From the NCBI GenBank assembly GCA_964649415.1, contig CAZYSK010000003.1, positions 86,103-150,102 of the forward strand: a stretch of 64,000 bases of DNA. Direction: 5' to 3'. This DNA is from CAZYSK01 sp964649415 (GTDB lineage Bacteria; Chloroflexota; Anaerolineae; B4-G1). Each line of letters opens with the position of its first letter. Position 1 is the first letter of the stretch. Both the position numbers and the translations under genes were made by a program. Below, piece by piece: positions 44,144 to 52,867 of this stretch. The notes beneath the pieces were generated by a model, which was given only the letters and a program-made list of their open reading frames with translations, had not been told where the DNA came from and made no database searches.

Positions 44144-45295
44144 ATGACAAGAGCGGGCCACGACAGAACGACGGATTGCCGACAGGTGAATAGCATACCA
44201 GAAGAGGCACGCCGCGGACGCACGATCAACGTCCGCGTCGGCTGGAGGGTCGTCGTCGGCCTGATGGTGAGCGGCGCGTCTCTGTACATCGCCATCCACA
44301 ACCTGCAGCCACGGGACGTCTGGCTCGCCTTCAGGCAAGCGCAGTACCTCTGGATCGTGCCCGCGGTGGCGCTATATCTGCTCGCGCTTGTGGCCCGCAC
44401 CGCCCGGTGGCAGACGCTTCTGTCCTCAGAGCGGCATATCCCCTTGCACGAACTCCTGCCGACGATGGCCATGGGTCGGGGTGCGAATAACGTCTACCCC
44501 TTCCGCACGGGCGAAATCGTGCGTGTATTGCTGCTGCGGCGACGTAACGCCGTTTCTGCCGCGGCCGGGTTAGCGTCCATTCTGGTTGAGCGCGTCTTCG
44601 ATGGACTGACAATGATCCTGTTTCTCATCCTCGCAGCCCTCATCGGGGGCATACCCGTCTATCTACGCTACATCCTGTGGGCCGCAGTGGCGGTTTTCGG
44701 CGCCGCGCTGGCACTGGTCTACGCGATTGTGCTATGGCCCAGTCTCGTCGAGCACGTGGCAGAATGGCTCATCGCCCGGCTGGTCCCACACCGTTTCCGC
44801 CTGCAGTTGTACGGTATCACCGTCCGCTTCATCCGTGGCTTCGCCTCCATCCGATCTGTTGGGAAGCTGACCCTGGTTCTGGGGGCCTCACTTGCTGTAT
44901 GGGCCGCCGAGACGTTGAGCTACCGTCTGCTGATGAATTCTTTCGGATTTGGGTTAAACTTCCACCACCTCCTGCTCATGAGCGGCGCGGCGAATCTAGG
45001 CACGGCGCTTCCCTCGGGGCCGGGCAACCTGGGCACTTTCGACGCGCCATCCATCCTGGTGCTGACGCGCGTCGGTGTTCCCCAGAACACAGCAATCAGC
45101 TATCAGACGCTGTTGCACGCCGTCCTGTGGTGCACGGAGACACTGGCTGGCCTGTGGTTCATGTGGCGCGGTGGCCTTAGGAAGGCAGACCTGGACCAAA
45201 CACTGGCTGCAACCGGAAGTTCACAGCCTGCACGCGACCAAGATGGGGCAGACGTGCGATCGACGTCCGCCGGATCCGCGCGTCCGAGGCATTGA
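44144..45295 (+). CDS. LPG_synthase_TM/UPF0104-type integral membrane protein
   Basis: 383 aa with about eight TM helices and the family pattern of the MprF/AglD flippase-like domain: RTARWQTLL, GRGANNVYPFRTGEIVRVLLL, ILVERVFDGLTM, and LPSGPGNLGTFDAPSI near the C-terminus. Members move or bind lipid-linked molecules; no lysyl-transferase domain is attached. The ATG has no ribosome binding site and lies only about 18 nt after the predicted start site. A GTG at 44186 is an alternative. Palindromic repeat elements encode parts of both termini (GRTINVRVG and ADVRSTSAGS). Confidence 0.82.
   Translation: MTRAGHDRTTDCRQVNSIPEEARRGRTINVRVGWRVVVGLMVSGASLYIAIHNLQPRDVWLAFRQAQYLWIVPAVALYLLALVARTARWQTLLSSERHIPLHELLPTMAMGRGANNVYPFRTGEIVRVLLLRRRNAVSAAAGLASILVERVFDGLTMILFLILAALIGGIPVYLRYILWAAVAVFGAALALVYAIVLWPSLVEHVAEWLIARLVPHRFRLQLYGITVRFIRGFASIRSVGKLTLVLGASLAVWAAETLSYRLLMNSFGFGLNFHHLLLMSGAANLGTALPSGPGNLGTFDAPSILVLTRVGVPQNTAISYQTLLHAVLWCTETLAGLWFMWRGGLRKADLDQTLAATGSSQPARDQDGADVRSTSAGSARPRH
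44213..44237. repeat. Palindromic repeat element inside coding start
   Basis: CGCGGACG and CGTCCGCG pair perfectly around the 9-nt loop CACGATCAA. 20 nt (44217-44236) are the exact reverse complement of the repeat at 53252-53271. Confidence 0.75.
45251..45286. repeat. Palindromic repeat element inside coding end
   Basis: GACG-TGCGATCGA-CGTC core, 17 of 20 positions matching the reverse complement of 53252-53271, followed by a second GTCCG. It encodes the last residues of the flippase-like protein. Confidence 0.55.
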
Positions 45296-45338
45296 ACGTG
45301 ATGCGTGATACGAACCGACAAGCTCGGGAGCCATTCCC

Positions 45339-46673
45339 ATGGACATAGGCGTCATCGGCGCCGGTGTAACCGGCCTGGCATGTGCATACGAGTTGACGAA
45401 GCGAAACCACACGGTCACGGTCTACGAGGCACGACCCTACGCGGGAGGACTGGCGGCGGGATTCCGCGACGAACGGTGGGAATGGCACCTGGAGCACTTC
45501 TACCACCACTGGTTCGCCTCCGACAAGGATGTCATCGGACTGATAGACGAACTGGGAGCACGCGACCGGCTATTCTTCCCCTGGCCTACTACGTCCACCT
45601 ACCACCAAGGCCGGATCTACCCCCTTGACAGTCCAGTCCCCTGGTTGAAGTTCGTCCCGGCCTCGCAGGTGCACCGTGCCATCCGGATGCTTGGTTTCGC
45701 CCCCCTGTCGCTGACAGATCGCCTACGGGTCGGGCTGGTGGCGTTCTATCTGACACTGACCAAGAACTGGCAGGCGTTGGAGCACGTTTCGGCGGACGAA
45801 TGGTTGCGCCGGGCAGTCGGCGAGAGGGCCTACAATGTGTGGTGGAGACCGCTCCTGGTCAGCAAATTCGGCGAGGAGTATTATCGAGACGTGAACATGG
45901 CCTGGATGTGGGCCAGGGCGTACAAGCGCAGCGCCCGATTGGGCTACTTCGTCGGCGGATTCCAACGTTTCGCTGATCTCCTGGTCGAGCACGTGCGTGC
46001 CCAGGGTGGAGAGGTGCGCCTTGAGATAATGGTGCAGGCCGTTCACCCGGTCACCCATGGCCGCTTGCGGCTGGAGACGGCGACCGGCTTCGTCCATCAA
46101 CACGACCAAGTCATCGCCACCTGCTCTCCACAAGAGATGCTACGGCTGACCCCTGACCTTCCTGCCAACTACGCGGGGAAACTGGAGGGGCTCAAATCCA
46201 TGGGAGCGGTAGTGCTCATCCTGGCCCTCAAGCACCACATGACCGATGGGCACTATTGGGTCAACATACCGGCAGGGGAAGGACTCCCCTTCATGGGATT
46301 GGTCGAGCATACCAACTACGTCTCGCGCGAGCACTACGGTGGCGACCACCTCGTATACTGTGGCGACTACCTACCCCCCGATCACCCTTATCTCAGCTAT
46401 AGCAAAGAGAAGCTGCTGGAGACCTACTTGCCAGGACTGAAACAGATCAACCCGGACTTCCAACCCAGTTGGATACGGGCCAGCTGGATGTTCACAGAGA
46501 AATACGCCCAGCCGGTCCCAACCCTTCACCATTCGCGCAACATTCCCCCTCTGAAGACACCCATTCCCGGGCTATGGATGGCGACCATGAGCCAGGTCTA
46601 TCCATGGGATCGCGGGACCAACTACGCGGTGGAGATGGGACGGCGGGTCGCGCGGGAGGCCATTGCTAGATGA
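45339..46673 (+). CDS. FAD-dependent amine-oxidase/desaturase-like oxidoreductase
   Basis: 444 aa. N-terminal FAD-binding MDIGVIGAGVTGLACAYELTKR with the following YEARPYAGGLAAGF (the ADP-ribose acidic residue and GG doublet of the phytoene desaturase/amine oxidase group), a middle substrate domain, and a C-terminal FAD-contact segment (PIPGLWMATMSQVYPWDRGTN). Substrate not evident; relatives act on carotenoids, amines, or UDP-galactopyranose-type sugars. GGGAG eight bases before the ATG. It overlaps cinA by 4 bp. Confidence 0.83.
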   Translation: MDIGVIGAGVTGLACAYELTKRNHTVTVYEARPYAGGLAAGFRDERWEWHLEHFYHHWFASDKDVIGLIDELGARDRLFFPWPTTSTYHQGRIYPLDSPVPWLKFVPASQVHRAIRMLGFAPLSLTDRLRVGLVAFYLTLTKNWQALEHVSADEWLRRAVGERAYNVWWRPLLVSKFGEEYYRDVNMAWMWARAYKRSARLGYFVGGFQRFADLLVEHVRAQGGEVRLEIMVQAVHPVTHGRLRLETATGFVHQHDQVIATCSPQEMLRLTPDLPANYAGKLEGLKSMGAVVLILALKHHMTDGHYWVNIPAGEGLPFMGLVEHTNYVSREHYGGDHLVYCGDYLPPDHPYLSYSKEKLLETYLPGLKQINPDFQPSWIRASWMFTEKYAQPVPTLHHSRNIPPLKTPIPGLWMATMSQVYPWDRGTNYAVEMGRRVAREAIAR

Positions 46674-47893
46674 AAGCAGCCATCCTTACCATCGGCGACG
46701 AACTGACGTGCGGGTATCGCCTGGACACCAACACCCAGACCATCTCGCGACGGTTGGCGCTCTTGCCCGCCGAGGTGGTCCTTCACCTGACTGTGGGAGA
46801 CGAACTGGAAGCCGTCCATCGCGGGTTGTGCACCGCCCTGGAGGTGGCCGAGGTACTCATCGTCACGGGTGGACTGGGGCCCACGGAGGACGATCTGACC
46901 CGCCAGGCGATTGCCGCGCACTTCGACCGGGAGCTGGTGGAAGACGCCGAGGCACTGGAGCGCATTCGGGCGCGCTTCACGCACCGGGGCCGCACGATGC
47001 CGGAGAGCAACCGCATCCAGGCCCAGGTGCCCGCCGGCAGCCACATCATCTACAACGACCGGGGCACCGCCGCCGGGTTCTACCTGCCAGTGAACGAGCG
47101 GCACGTCTTCGTCACGCCCGGCATTCCCTACGAGATGGAGGGCATGCTGGAGAAATTCATCCTGCCACGGCTACGAGAATTTGTGGAGACGGACTACGGA
47201 CGTATGACCAACGTCCGCCGCGTGCGAACGGGAATCCTCAAGGTCTACGGCCTGCCAGAGTCCGGGATCAATGAGCGCATCCTGCCGATGATGGCACGGG
47301 ATCGCAACCCACTGCTAGGGCTCCTGCCCCATCGGGGCACCATCGCCATTGAGGTAACAGCGAGCGGCAAGACGCGGGAGGAGGCCGAGCAACTGCTTGA
47401 GGCGGACCTGGCAGCACTGCGCGCCCAGATGGGACGGTACATCATCAGCGACGATGGGCGCGATCTGCCGCAGGTGTTGGCCGACCTTCTTGCTGAGCGG
47501 GGGATGACGATCGCCACGGCGGAACTGGGCACCGGTGGGCTGTTGGCCGCCCGGCTGACCCAGCCCGCAGGTAGCGAGCGCTGGTTCCGACGCAGCGCGA
47601 TCCTCAACTCAGAAGAAGAAGCTGTAGAAAACGATGAAGCGGTCGCCCTGGCGATGGCCGACTCCGCCCGGCAGGCAACGGGTGCCGACATCGGTGTGGG
47701 CGTGGGGGCAGTTTGCATCCCTGACGACAGCACCGCCGGGCGGCCCTACGGCGAGGTCCACGTAGCGGTGAACCTGCGGGGACAGCAGACCTGCCGCAAG
47801 CTCAGCTTCAACGGCGACCGCGCTCGCGTACGCGAATGGGCCGCCGACGCCGCACTGGCACTGGTGCGGCTGCGGCTGCTGGAAAACGGCTGA
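46670..47893 (+). CDS. cinA: CinA-family protein with degenerate deamidase domain
   Basis: 407 aa. The N-terminal MoCF/COG1058 domain is well kept (TIGDELTCGYRLDTN, IVTGGLGPTEDDLTRQA, VTPGIPYEMEGML), the part linked to ADP-ribose/NAD-intermediate pyrophosphatase activity. The C-terminal PncC-like domain lost the AESCTGG motif: residues 284-290 read AELGTGG, so the nucleophilic Ser and the Cys are replaced by Leu and Gly, and the downstream GAVS-type motif is also missing. Nicotinamide-mononucleotide deamidation is therefore not expected. ATGA overlap with the oxidoreductase. Confidence 0.88.
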   Translation: MKAAILTIGDELTCGYRLDTNTQTISRRLALLPAEVVLHLTVGDELEAVHRGLCTALEVAEVLIVTGGLGPTEDDLTRQAIAAHFDRELVEDAEALERIRARFTHRGRTMPESNRIQAQVPAGSHIIYNDRGTAAGFYLPVNERHVFVTPGIPYEMEGMLEKFILPRLREFVETDYGRMTNVRRVRTGILKVYGLPESGINERILPMMARDRNPLLGLLPHRGTIAIEVTASGKTREEAEQLLEADLAALRAQMGRYIISDDGRDLPQVLADLLAERGMTIATAELGTGGLLAARLTQPAGSERWFRRSAILNSEEEAVENDEAVALAMADSARQATGADIGVGVGAVCIPDDSTAGRPYGEVHVAVNLRGQQTCRKLSFNGDRARVREWAADAALALVRLRLLENG

Positions 47894-47904
47894 ATCGTCC
47901 GCCG

Positions 47905-48759
47905 CTATCCCTTCACCGAACCAGCCAACAACCCCCGGATGAAGTAACGCCCCATGACAATGTAGATGAGCAACACTGGCAGAGCGGCGATGACCGTTCC
48001 TGCCATAACCATGTTCCACTCTTTAATCTGGCTCCCGGACAGATTCCGCAGCGCCACCGTGACCGGCTGAAGCTCTGGCTTCTGCAGGATGGAGACGGCG
48101 AACAGAAACTCGTTCCAGATGCTGGTGAACTGCCAGATGATGACTACGACGAAGCCGGGCAGCGAAACAGGGAACATCACCCGCCAGTAGACCCCCAGAA
48201 TGCCCGCGCCATCGATACGAGCCGCCTCCACGATATCAGTGGGAACCCCTGCGTAGTAGTTCCGGAAGATGAGTGTGGTGATCGGGATGCCGTATACAAC
48301 GTGGACCAGCACGAGGCCCCACAGCGTTCCCCCCAGGCCGATGGTGGAGAGGGTCTGCGTCAAAGGAATCAGAATGCTCTGATAGGGGATGAACATCCCG
48401 AACAACATCAGGGGGAAGATCACGTCGGCGCCGCGAAACTTCCACTTGGAGAGCACATAGCCGTTCAGCGATCCCAGCATGGATGACAAGAGGGTTGCCG
48501 GGATGGTCAGGTTCACACTGTTTAGCAGGTTCTGAGACAACCCGCGCAAGCCCTTTTCCGGAATACCCGCCCACGCAGAGACAAAGCTCTCCATGTTGAT
48601 GCCGGCGGGCAGGCTCCACATCCTGGATAGGTCCTGCACCTCGGCAAAGGTCTTCAGCGCGCTGACAAGCATGACATACACAGGCACCAGGAAGAGAATG
48701 GCGAAAGCGACAAGCAATACATAGACGCCGATTCTCATGGGGTTGAAGCGCCGGGTCAT
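47905..48759 (-). CDS. Sugar ABC transporter permease (MalG type)
   Basis: 284 aa, six TM helices. The cytoplasmic EAA loop EAARIDGAGILGVYWRVMFP contacts the ATPase. Second permease of a CUT1-type carbohydrate importer; its ATG overlaps the stop of the MalF-type gene by 4 bp (48756-48759). No ATPase gene is present, so a shared MsmX-like ATPase encoded elsewhere is likely. Confidence 0.93.
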   Translation of the reverse strand: MTRRFNPMRIGVYVLLVAFAILFLVPVYVMLVSALKTFAEVQDLSRMWSLPAGINMESFVSAWAGIPEKGLRGLSQNLLNSVNLTIPATLLSSMLGSLNGYVLSKWKFRGADVIFPLMLFGMFIPYQSILIPLTQTLSTIGLGGTLWGLVLVHVVYGIPITTLIFRNYYAGVPTDIVEAARIDGAGILGVYWRVMFPVSLPGFVVVIIWQFTSIWNEFLFAVSILQKPELQPVTVALRNLSGSQIKEWNMVMAGTVIAALPVLLIYIVMGRYFIRGLLAGSVKG

Positions 48760-49688
48760 AGTTCCACCTCTCGTCGCAGACTGATCCTCAGGTAAGGGAT
48801 GATCACCAGAGCGACCATGAACAGCATAATCATCGATATGGCCGCTCCCTGGGCATAGTGGTTACCTCGGAACGTCGTCTCGAACATGAAGATGCCGGGC
48901 ACGTCGGTTACAAATCCCGGTCCCTTCCCGGTCATCGTATAGACCAGGTCGAAGATCTTCAATGAAGTGTGGCCCAGGACGATGAGAGCGCTCAGGGTGA
49001 TTGGCCTCAGTATCGGCAGGATGATATGCTGGTACAGTCTGTACTCGCTGGCACCATCCACGCGGGCGGCCTCGCGCAGTTCATCGGGAACAGCACGCAG
49101 CCCTGCCAGGTACATGGCCATCGTGTATCCGATAAGCTGCCAGGAGGCAGCGATGATCACGGGAATCAGGGCCACGTGAAAGGGACCGATGCTACGGGTG
49201 TCTGTGTACCATCCCCAACGCAGCGCATCGAGCCCCACTATGTTCAGCAATGCGTTGACCCCACGCGGGCGTGTCCCCGTACCAGGTGCGAAGATCCACT
49301 GCCAAACCACGCCGGTGACGACGAATGAAAGCGACATAGGGAAAAGATAGATCGTCCTGAAGACACCCTCCCCTTTCACATTCTGATCAAGAAGAATAGC
49401 CAGGAACAGCCCGATGGCTACACAGATCACCAAGAAGAAAACTGTGAAGAAGAGCGTGTTCCAAAGATCAATCGTGAAGCGCTTGGCCGACACACCACCA
49501 TCCCTGGCGAAAAGCTGCCTGAAGGTCTCCATCCCGGCCCAGCTATAGTCGGGCGTGACCCCATCCCACTTGGAGAGAGATACCACGGCGGTCCAGCTAA
49601 TGAAGCCATACACAAATATCGCGATCAAGACAATAGACGGGAGAATCATAAAAAACGCGATCCACCGCTCGCGGCGTGCATATGCCAT
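48756..49688 (-). CDS. Sugar ABC transporter permease (MalF type)
   Basis: 310 aa, six TM helices and the EAA loop REAARVDGASEYRLYQHIILP. First permease of the CUT1 importer. GGAGG six bases before the ATG. It lies downstream of the solute-binding protein gene across a 193-bp gap that carries palindromic repeats and a GC-rich hairpin. Confidence 0.93.
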   Translation of the reverse strand: MAYARRERWIAFFMILPSIVLIAIFVYGFISWTAVVSLSKWDGVTPDYSWAGMETFRQLFARDGGVSAKRFTIDLWNTLFFTVFFLVICVAIGLFLAILLDQNVKGEGVFRTIYLFPMSLSFVVTGVVWQWIFAPGTGTRPRGVNALLNIVGLDALRWGWYTDTRSIGPFHVALIPVIIAASWQLIGYTMAMYLAGLRAVPDELREAARVDGASEYRLYQHIILPILRPITLSALIVLGHTSLKIFDLVYTMTGKGPGFVTDVPGIFMFETTFRGNHYAQGAAISMIMLFMVALVIIPYLRISLRREVEL

Positions 49689-49704
49689 GCGTCACCTCCA
49701 TTCC

Positions 49705-49780
49705 GCGGACATCATGCCAGCAAGATGCCGGCGATCCGTATGCCAGCAACATGCCGGCGGTCCGTGGGTTGTGCATCCGT
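49705..49780. repeat. Palindromic repeat pair between binding-protein and permease genes
   Basis: Two adjacent copies: GCGGACATCATGCCAGC-AAGAT-GCCGGCGATCCGT and ATGCCAGC-AACAT-GCCGGCGGTCCGT, followed by GGGTTGTGCATCC. Same family as the tandem array at 52614-52747. Confidence 0.7.
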
Positions 49781-49800
49781 TGACTTCATTGCATGATCGC

Positions 49801-49832
49801 CGCCGCGCCCGAGCGCGCGCCCAGGCGCGGCG
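49801..49832. repeat. GC-rich hairpin in binding-protein/permease gap
   Basis: Perfect 9-bp arms CGCCGCGCC / GGCGCGGCG around a 14-nt GC-rich loop, 50 bp after the binding-protein stop. It could act as a 3' mRNA stabiliser or attenuator, so that more binding protein than permease is made. Confidence 0.55.
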
Positions 49833-49881
49833 ACGACCACAGTGTGTCTATCTCATCCTCAACCAGTCAGGCCTCAGCGGG

Positions 49882-52404
49882 TCACTGGCACACGCCCGCA
49901 TCCGCGCAGGCCTGGACGAAGCCATCTTGAGCAAACACGACGTCCAGGTCAGAGACAAAGAGCGTCATGACGTCGTTGAAGGCCGTCGCCCAACCCTCCG
50001 ACGCCGCAGCGCCGTGCGCCAGGCTGGGAGCGATCTCGTTGGAGGCGAAGTCATCCATCGCCGACTGGAGGTAGGCGTCGTACAGCTCTCGGTCGCCATC
50101 GGTGCGCGCCGGGATCGAGCCCTTCAGCGGGTTGAAGGCATCCTGCCCTTCCTTCGACCCACACACCGTGAGCCACGCTACCGCGCTGTCACGGTTCGGC
50201 GCTCCCATAGGCAGGCCGAACGAGTCGGAGAGCATGATGAACGTGCCCCCCGTCCCCGGTGCCGGCACGTAGCCGAACTCCACGTCGGGCGTCATTCCAA
50301 TGGACTTGAAGTAGCCCTCCGCCCAGTCCCCCATGATCGTCATCGCCGCGTCCCCGTCGGCCACGAGCTGCGCCGCCTGATCCCACGACAGCGCCGCGTG
50401 ATCCTCGTTCACGTATTCCATCATCCGCGCGAATGTCTCCAGCGCCGTCCGGACCTTGGCGCTGTTCCAGTCGGTGTTGCCGTCCCACAGGCCGCGGTAG
50501 GCATCAGGCCCCATCGCGCCCAGCAGGACTGACTCGAACAGGTGCGTCGCCGCCCAGATCCCATTGTCACCCAACGCCAACGGCGTCACCCCTGCCCCCT
50601 GCAACGTCTCAGCCGCCGCGAAGAACTCGTCGAACGTCTCCGGCGGCTCCACACCGTTGTCCGCGAACACCTGCTTGTTGTACCACAGCACGTTCGACCG
50701 GTGGATGTTCACCGGCACGCTCCAGATCTCCCCGTCGTACGATAGCACGTCTATCACGCCGGGCGGATAGCTGTCCAGCCAGCCGTTCTCCTCGAAGATG
50801 AACGTGACCGGCTCCATCTTGCCCGCCTTCACCCACGAGTCGATCAACTCGTGCCCTGCGTGCACCTGGAACGAGTCCGGCGGATCCCCGCTCTGCATCC
50901 GGGTCGCCAGCACCGCCTTGGCATTCATCCCCGCGCCACCCGCCACCGTGGCGTTGATGATCTCGACGTCAGGGTGCTTGCCCGCGAAGACCTCGTACAT
51001 GGCGTTCAGGCCCTCGGCCTCACCCCCGGCCGTCCACCAACTGAAGATCTCGACCTCGCCACCGGCCTCCTCCGACAGCGTCACGCCAGCCTCCGTAGCT
51101 GCCTGGACGAAGCCGTCCTGAGCAGACGCGACGTCCAGGTCAGAGACGAAGAGCGTCATGACGTCGTTGAAGGCCGTCGCCCAACCCTCCGACGCCGCAG
51201 CGCCGTGCGCCAGGCTGGGAGCGATCTCGTTGGAGGCGAAGTCATCCATCGCCGACTGGAGGTAGGCGTCGTACAGCTCTCGGTCGCCATCGGTGCGCGC
51301 CGGGATCGAGCCCTTCAGCGGGTTGAAGGCATCCTGCCCTTCCTTCGACCCACACACCGTGAGCCACGCTACCGCGCTGTCACGGTTCGGCGCTCCCATA
51401 GGCAGGCCGAACGAGTCGGAGAGCATGATGAACGTGCCCCCCGTCCCCGGTGCCGGCACGTAGCCGAACTCCACGTCGGGCGTCATTCCAATGGACTTGA
51501 AGTAGCCCTCCGCCCAGTCCCCCATGATCGTCATCGCCGCGTCCCCGTCGGCCACGAGCTGCGCCGCCTGATCCCACGACAGCGCCGCGTGATCCTCGTT
51601 CACGTATTCCATCATCCGCGCGAATGTCTCCAGCGCCGTCCGGACCTTGGCGCTGTTCCAGTCGGTGTTGCCGTCCCACAGGCCGCGGTAGGCATCAGGC
51701 CCCATCGCGCCCAGCAGGACTGACTCGAACAGGTGCGTCGCCGCCCAGATCCCATTGTCACCCAACGCCAACGGCGTCACCCCTGCCCCCTGCAACGTCT
51801 CAGCCGCCGCGAAGAACTCGTCGAACGTCTCCGGCGGCTCCACACCGTTGTCCGCGAACACCTGCTTGTTGTACCACAGCACGTTCGACCGGTGGATGTT
51901 CACCGGCACGCTCCAGATCTCCCCGTCGTACGATAGCACGTCTATCACGCCGGGCGGATAGCTGTCCAGCCAGCCGTTCTCCTCGAAGATGAACGTGACC
52001 GGCTCCATCTTGCCCGCCTTCACCCACGAGTCGATCAACTCGTGCCCTGCGTGCACCTGGAACGAGTCCGGCGGATCCCCGCTCTGCATCCGGGTCGCCA
52101 GCACCGCCTTGGCATTCATCCCCGCGCCGCCCGCCACCGTGGCGTTGATGACCTCAACGTCGGGGTGCTGGCCCGCGAAGACCTCGTACATGGCATTCAG
52201 GCCCTCGGCCTCACCCCCGGCCGTCCACCAACTGAAGATCTCGACCTCACCAGCGCCCGCTGGGGCTTCCTCCACCACCGGTGCTTCCTCTTCCTCGACA
52301 GGCTCGGGAGCAGGTTCCTCAGTAGGCGTCGGCGCACCGCAGGCCGCGAGAAGCATCGCCCCAATCAGACACAAGGTGACAAACAGGTACAGTTTCCGAG
52401 ACAT
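49882..52404 (-). CDS. Tandemly duplicated sugar-binding lipoprotein (two SBP domains)
   Basis: 840 aa, about twice the normal size of a CUT1 solute-binding protein. Signal peptide with lipobox LLAACG (Cys22), an acidic PEEP linker, then two complete SBP domains of ~390 aa, each beginning GEVEIFSWWTAGGEAEGLNA and containing GDPPDSFQVHAGHELID, VNIHRSNVLWYNK and TIMGDWAEGYF. They differ only near their ends (for example GQHPDVEV against GKHPDVEI; VASAQDGFVQAATEAG against VVFAQDGFVQACADAG). The DNA repeat offset is 1191 bp. AGGAGGG precedes the ATG. It is the ligand-binding part of the importer encoded by the next two genes; sugar unknown. Confidence 0.9.
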   Translation of the reverse strand: MSRKLYLFVTLCLIGAMLLAACGAPTPTEEPAPEPVEEEEAPVVEEAPAGAGEVEIFSWWTAGGEAEGLNAMYEVFAGQHPDVEVINATVAGGAGMNAKAVLATRMQSGDPPDSFQVHAGHELIDSWVKAGKMEPVTFIFEENGWLDSYPPGVIDVLSYDGEIWSVPVNIHRSNVLWYNKQVFADNGVEPPETFDEFFAAAETLQGAGVTPLALGDNGIWAATHLFESVLLGAMGPDAYRGLWDGNTDWNSAKVRTALETFARMMEYVNEDHAALSWDQAAQLVADGDAAMTIMGDWAEGYFKSIGMTPDVEFGYVPAPGTGGTFIMLSDSFGLPMGAPNRDSAVAWLTVCGSKEGQDAFNPLKGSIPARTDGDRELYDAYLQSAMDDFASNEIAPSLAHGAAASEGWATAFNDVMTLFVSDLDVASAQDGFVQAATEAGVTLSEEAGGEVEIFSWWTAGGEAEGLNAMYEVFAGKHPDVEIINATVAGGAGMNAKAVLATRMQSGDPPDSFQVHAGHELIDSWVKAGKMEPVTFIFEENGWLDSYPPGVIDVLSYDGEIWSVPVNIHRSNVLWYNKQVFADNGVEPPETFDEFFAAAETLQGAGVTPLALGDNGIWAATHLFESVLLGAMGPDAYRGLWDGNTDWNSAKVRTALETFARMMEYVNEDHAALSWDQAAQLVADGDAAMTIMGDWAEGYFKSIGMTPDVEFGYVPAPGTGGTFIMLSDSFGLPMGAPNRDSAVAWLTVCGSKEGQDAFNPLKGSIPARTDGDRELYDAYLQSAMDDFASNEIAPSLAHGAAASEGWATAFNDVMTLFVSDLDVVFAQDGFVQACADAGVCQ
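49958..50937 (-). repeat. Identical core of internal duplication, C-terminal copy
   Basis: 980 bp that, as far as I can read, match 51149-52128 base for base (offset 1191). Mismatches begin on both sides, at 49957 and 50938. Confidence 0.85.
51149..52128 (-). repeat. Identical core of internal duplication, N-terminal copy
   Basis: Partner of 49958-50937. The identical interior with diverged flanks points to gene conversion or recent duplication. Confidence 0.85.
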
Positions 52405-52613
52405 CTTTCCCTCCTTACATTCTATATCAGAGATCCCTACAGCACAATCCCCGCAACACGACAGTTATCCATCTCCCTCGTATATGGCACCTCCTCTCAC
52501 CTCTATCCTCTCGTGTGTGAAGGAATGCAACGTGTATCGGATACCACCAACTCGACCGGAGTCGAAGGCGGAACTTGGATCGCATCTGTGCTTGGACGCA
52601 GGGACCGTGCCCT

Positions 52614-52747
52614 ATGCCAGCAAGATGCTGGCGATCCGTCGGTCATGCGCCTGCGGACATCATGCCGGCAGGACGCCGGCGGTCCGTCGGTCGTGCGTCT
52701 GCGGACGTCATGCAGGCAACATGCTGGCGGTCCGTCGACCGTGCGTC
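52614..52747. repeat. Tandem 48-bp palindromic repeat array
   Basis: Two full 48-bp units (52652-52699 and 52700-52747) and a 38-bp partial unit (52614-52651). Each unit has outer arms CGGAC/GTCCG, an inner hairpin (GCCGGC-AGGAC-GCCGGC in unit 2, GCCAGC-AAGAT-GCTGGC in unit 1: a compensated change) and a tail like CGGTCGTGCGTC. It lies in the 463-bp gap between the binding-protein and regulator genes; the rest of that gap holds the promoter at 52760 and nothing else clear. Confidence 0.8.
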
Positions 52748-52759
52748 GGGAAAAGCCGG

Positions 52760-52788
52760 TTGCCAGCGGATGCCGTCTCCTGTATAAT
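52760..52788 (+). promoter_or_regulatory. Promoter of HTH-HATPase-REC regulator
   Basis: TTGCCA (52760-52765), 17-bp spacer, TATAAT (52783-52788), 12 bp after the repeat array. Confidence 0.75.
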
Positions 52789-52867
52789 AGCATAGACTTC
52801 CCTCTCGGTGGCGAGTTTTCGGCCTGAATGAGGTCAGAAAAGGGCCACCAAGCGGACATGGCGAGAT

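Noticed and set aside
49882..52404. Two separate binding-protein genes or a frameshift
   Set aside because: The reading frame is uninterrupted across both domains and no second signal peptide or ribosome binding site lies at the junction near 51060-51110.
52614..52747. CRISPR array
   Set aside because: The 48-bp units are directly contiguous, palindromic and have no unique spacers; no cas genes are in the window.
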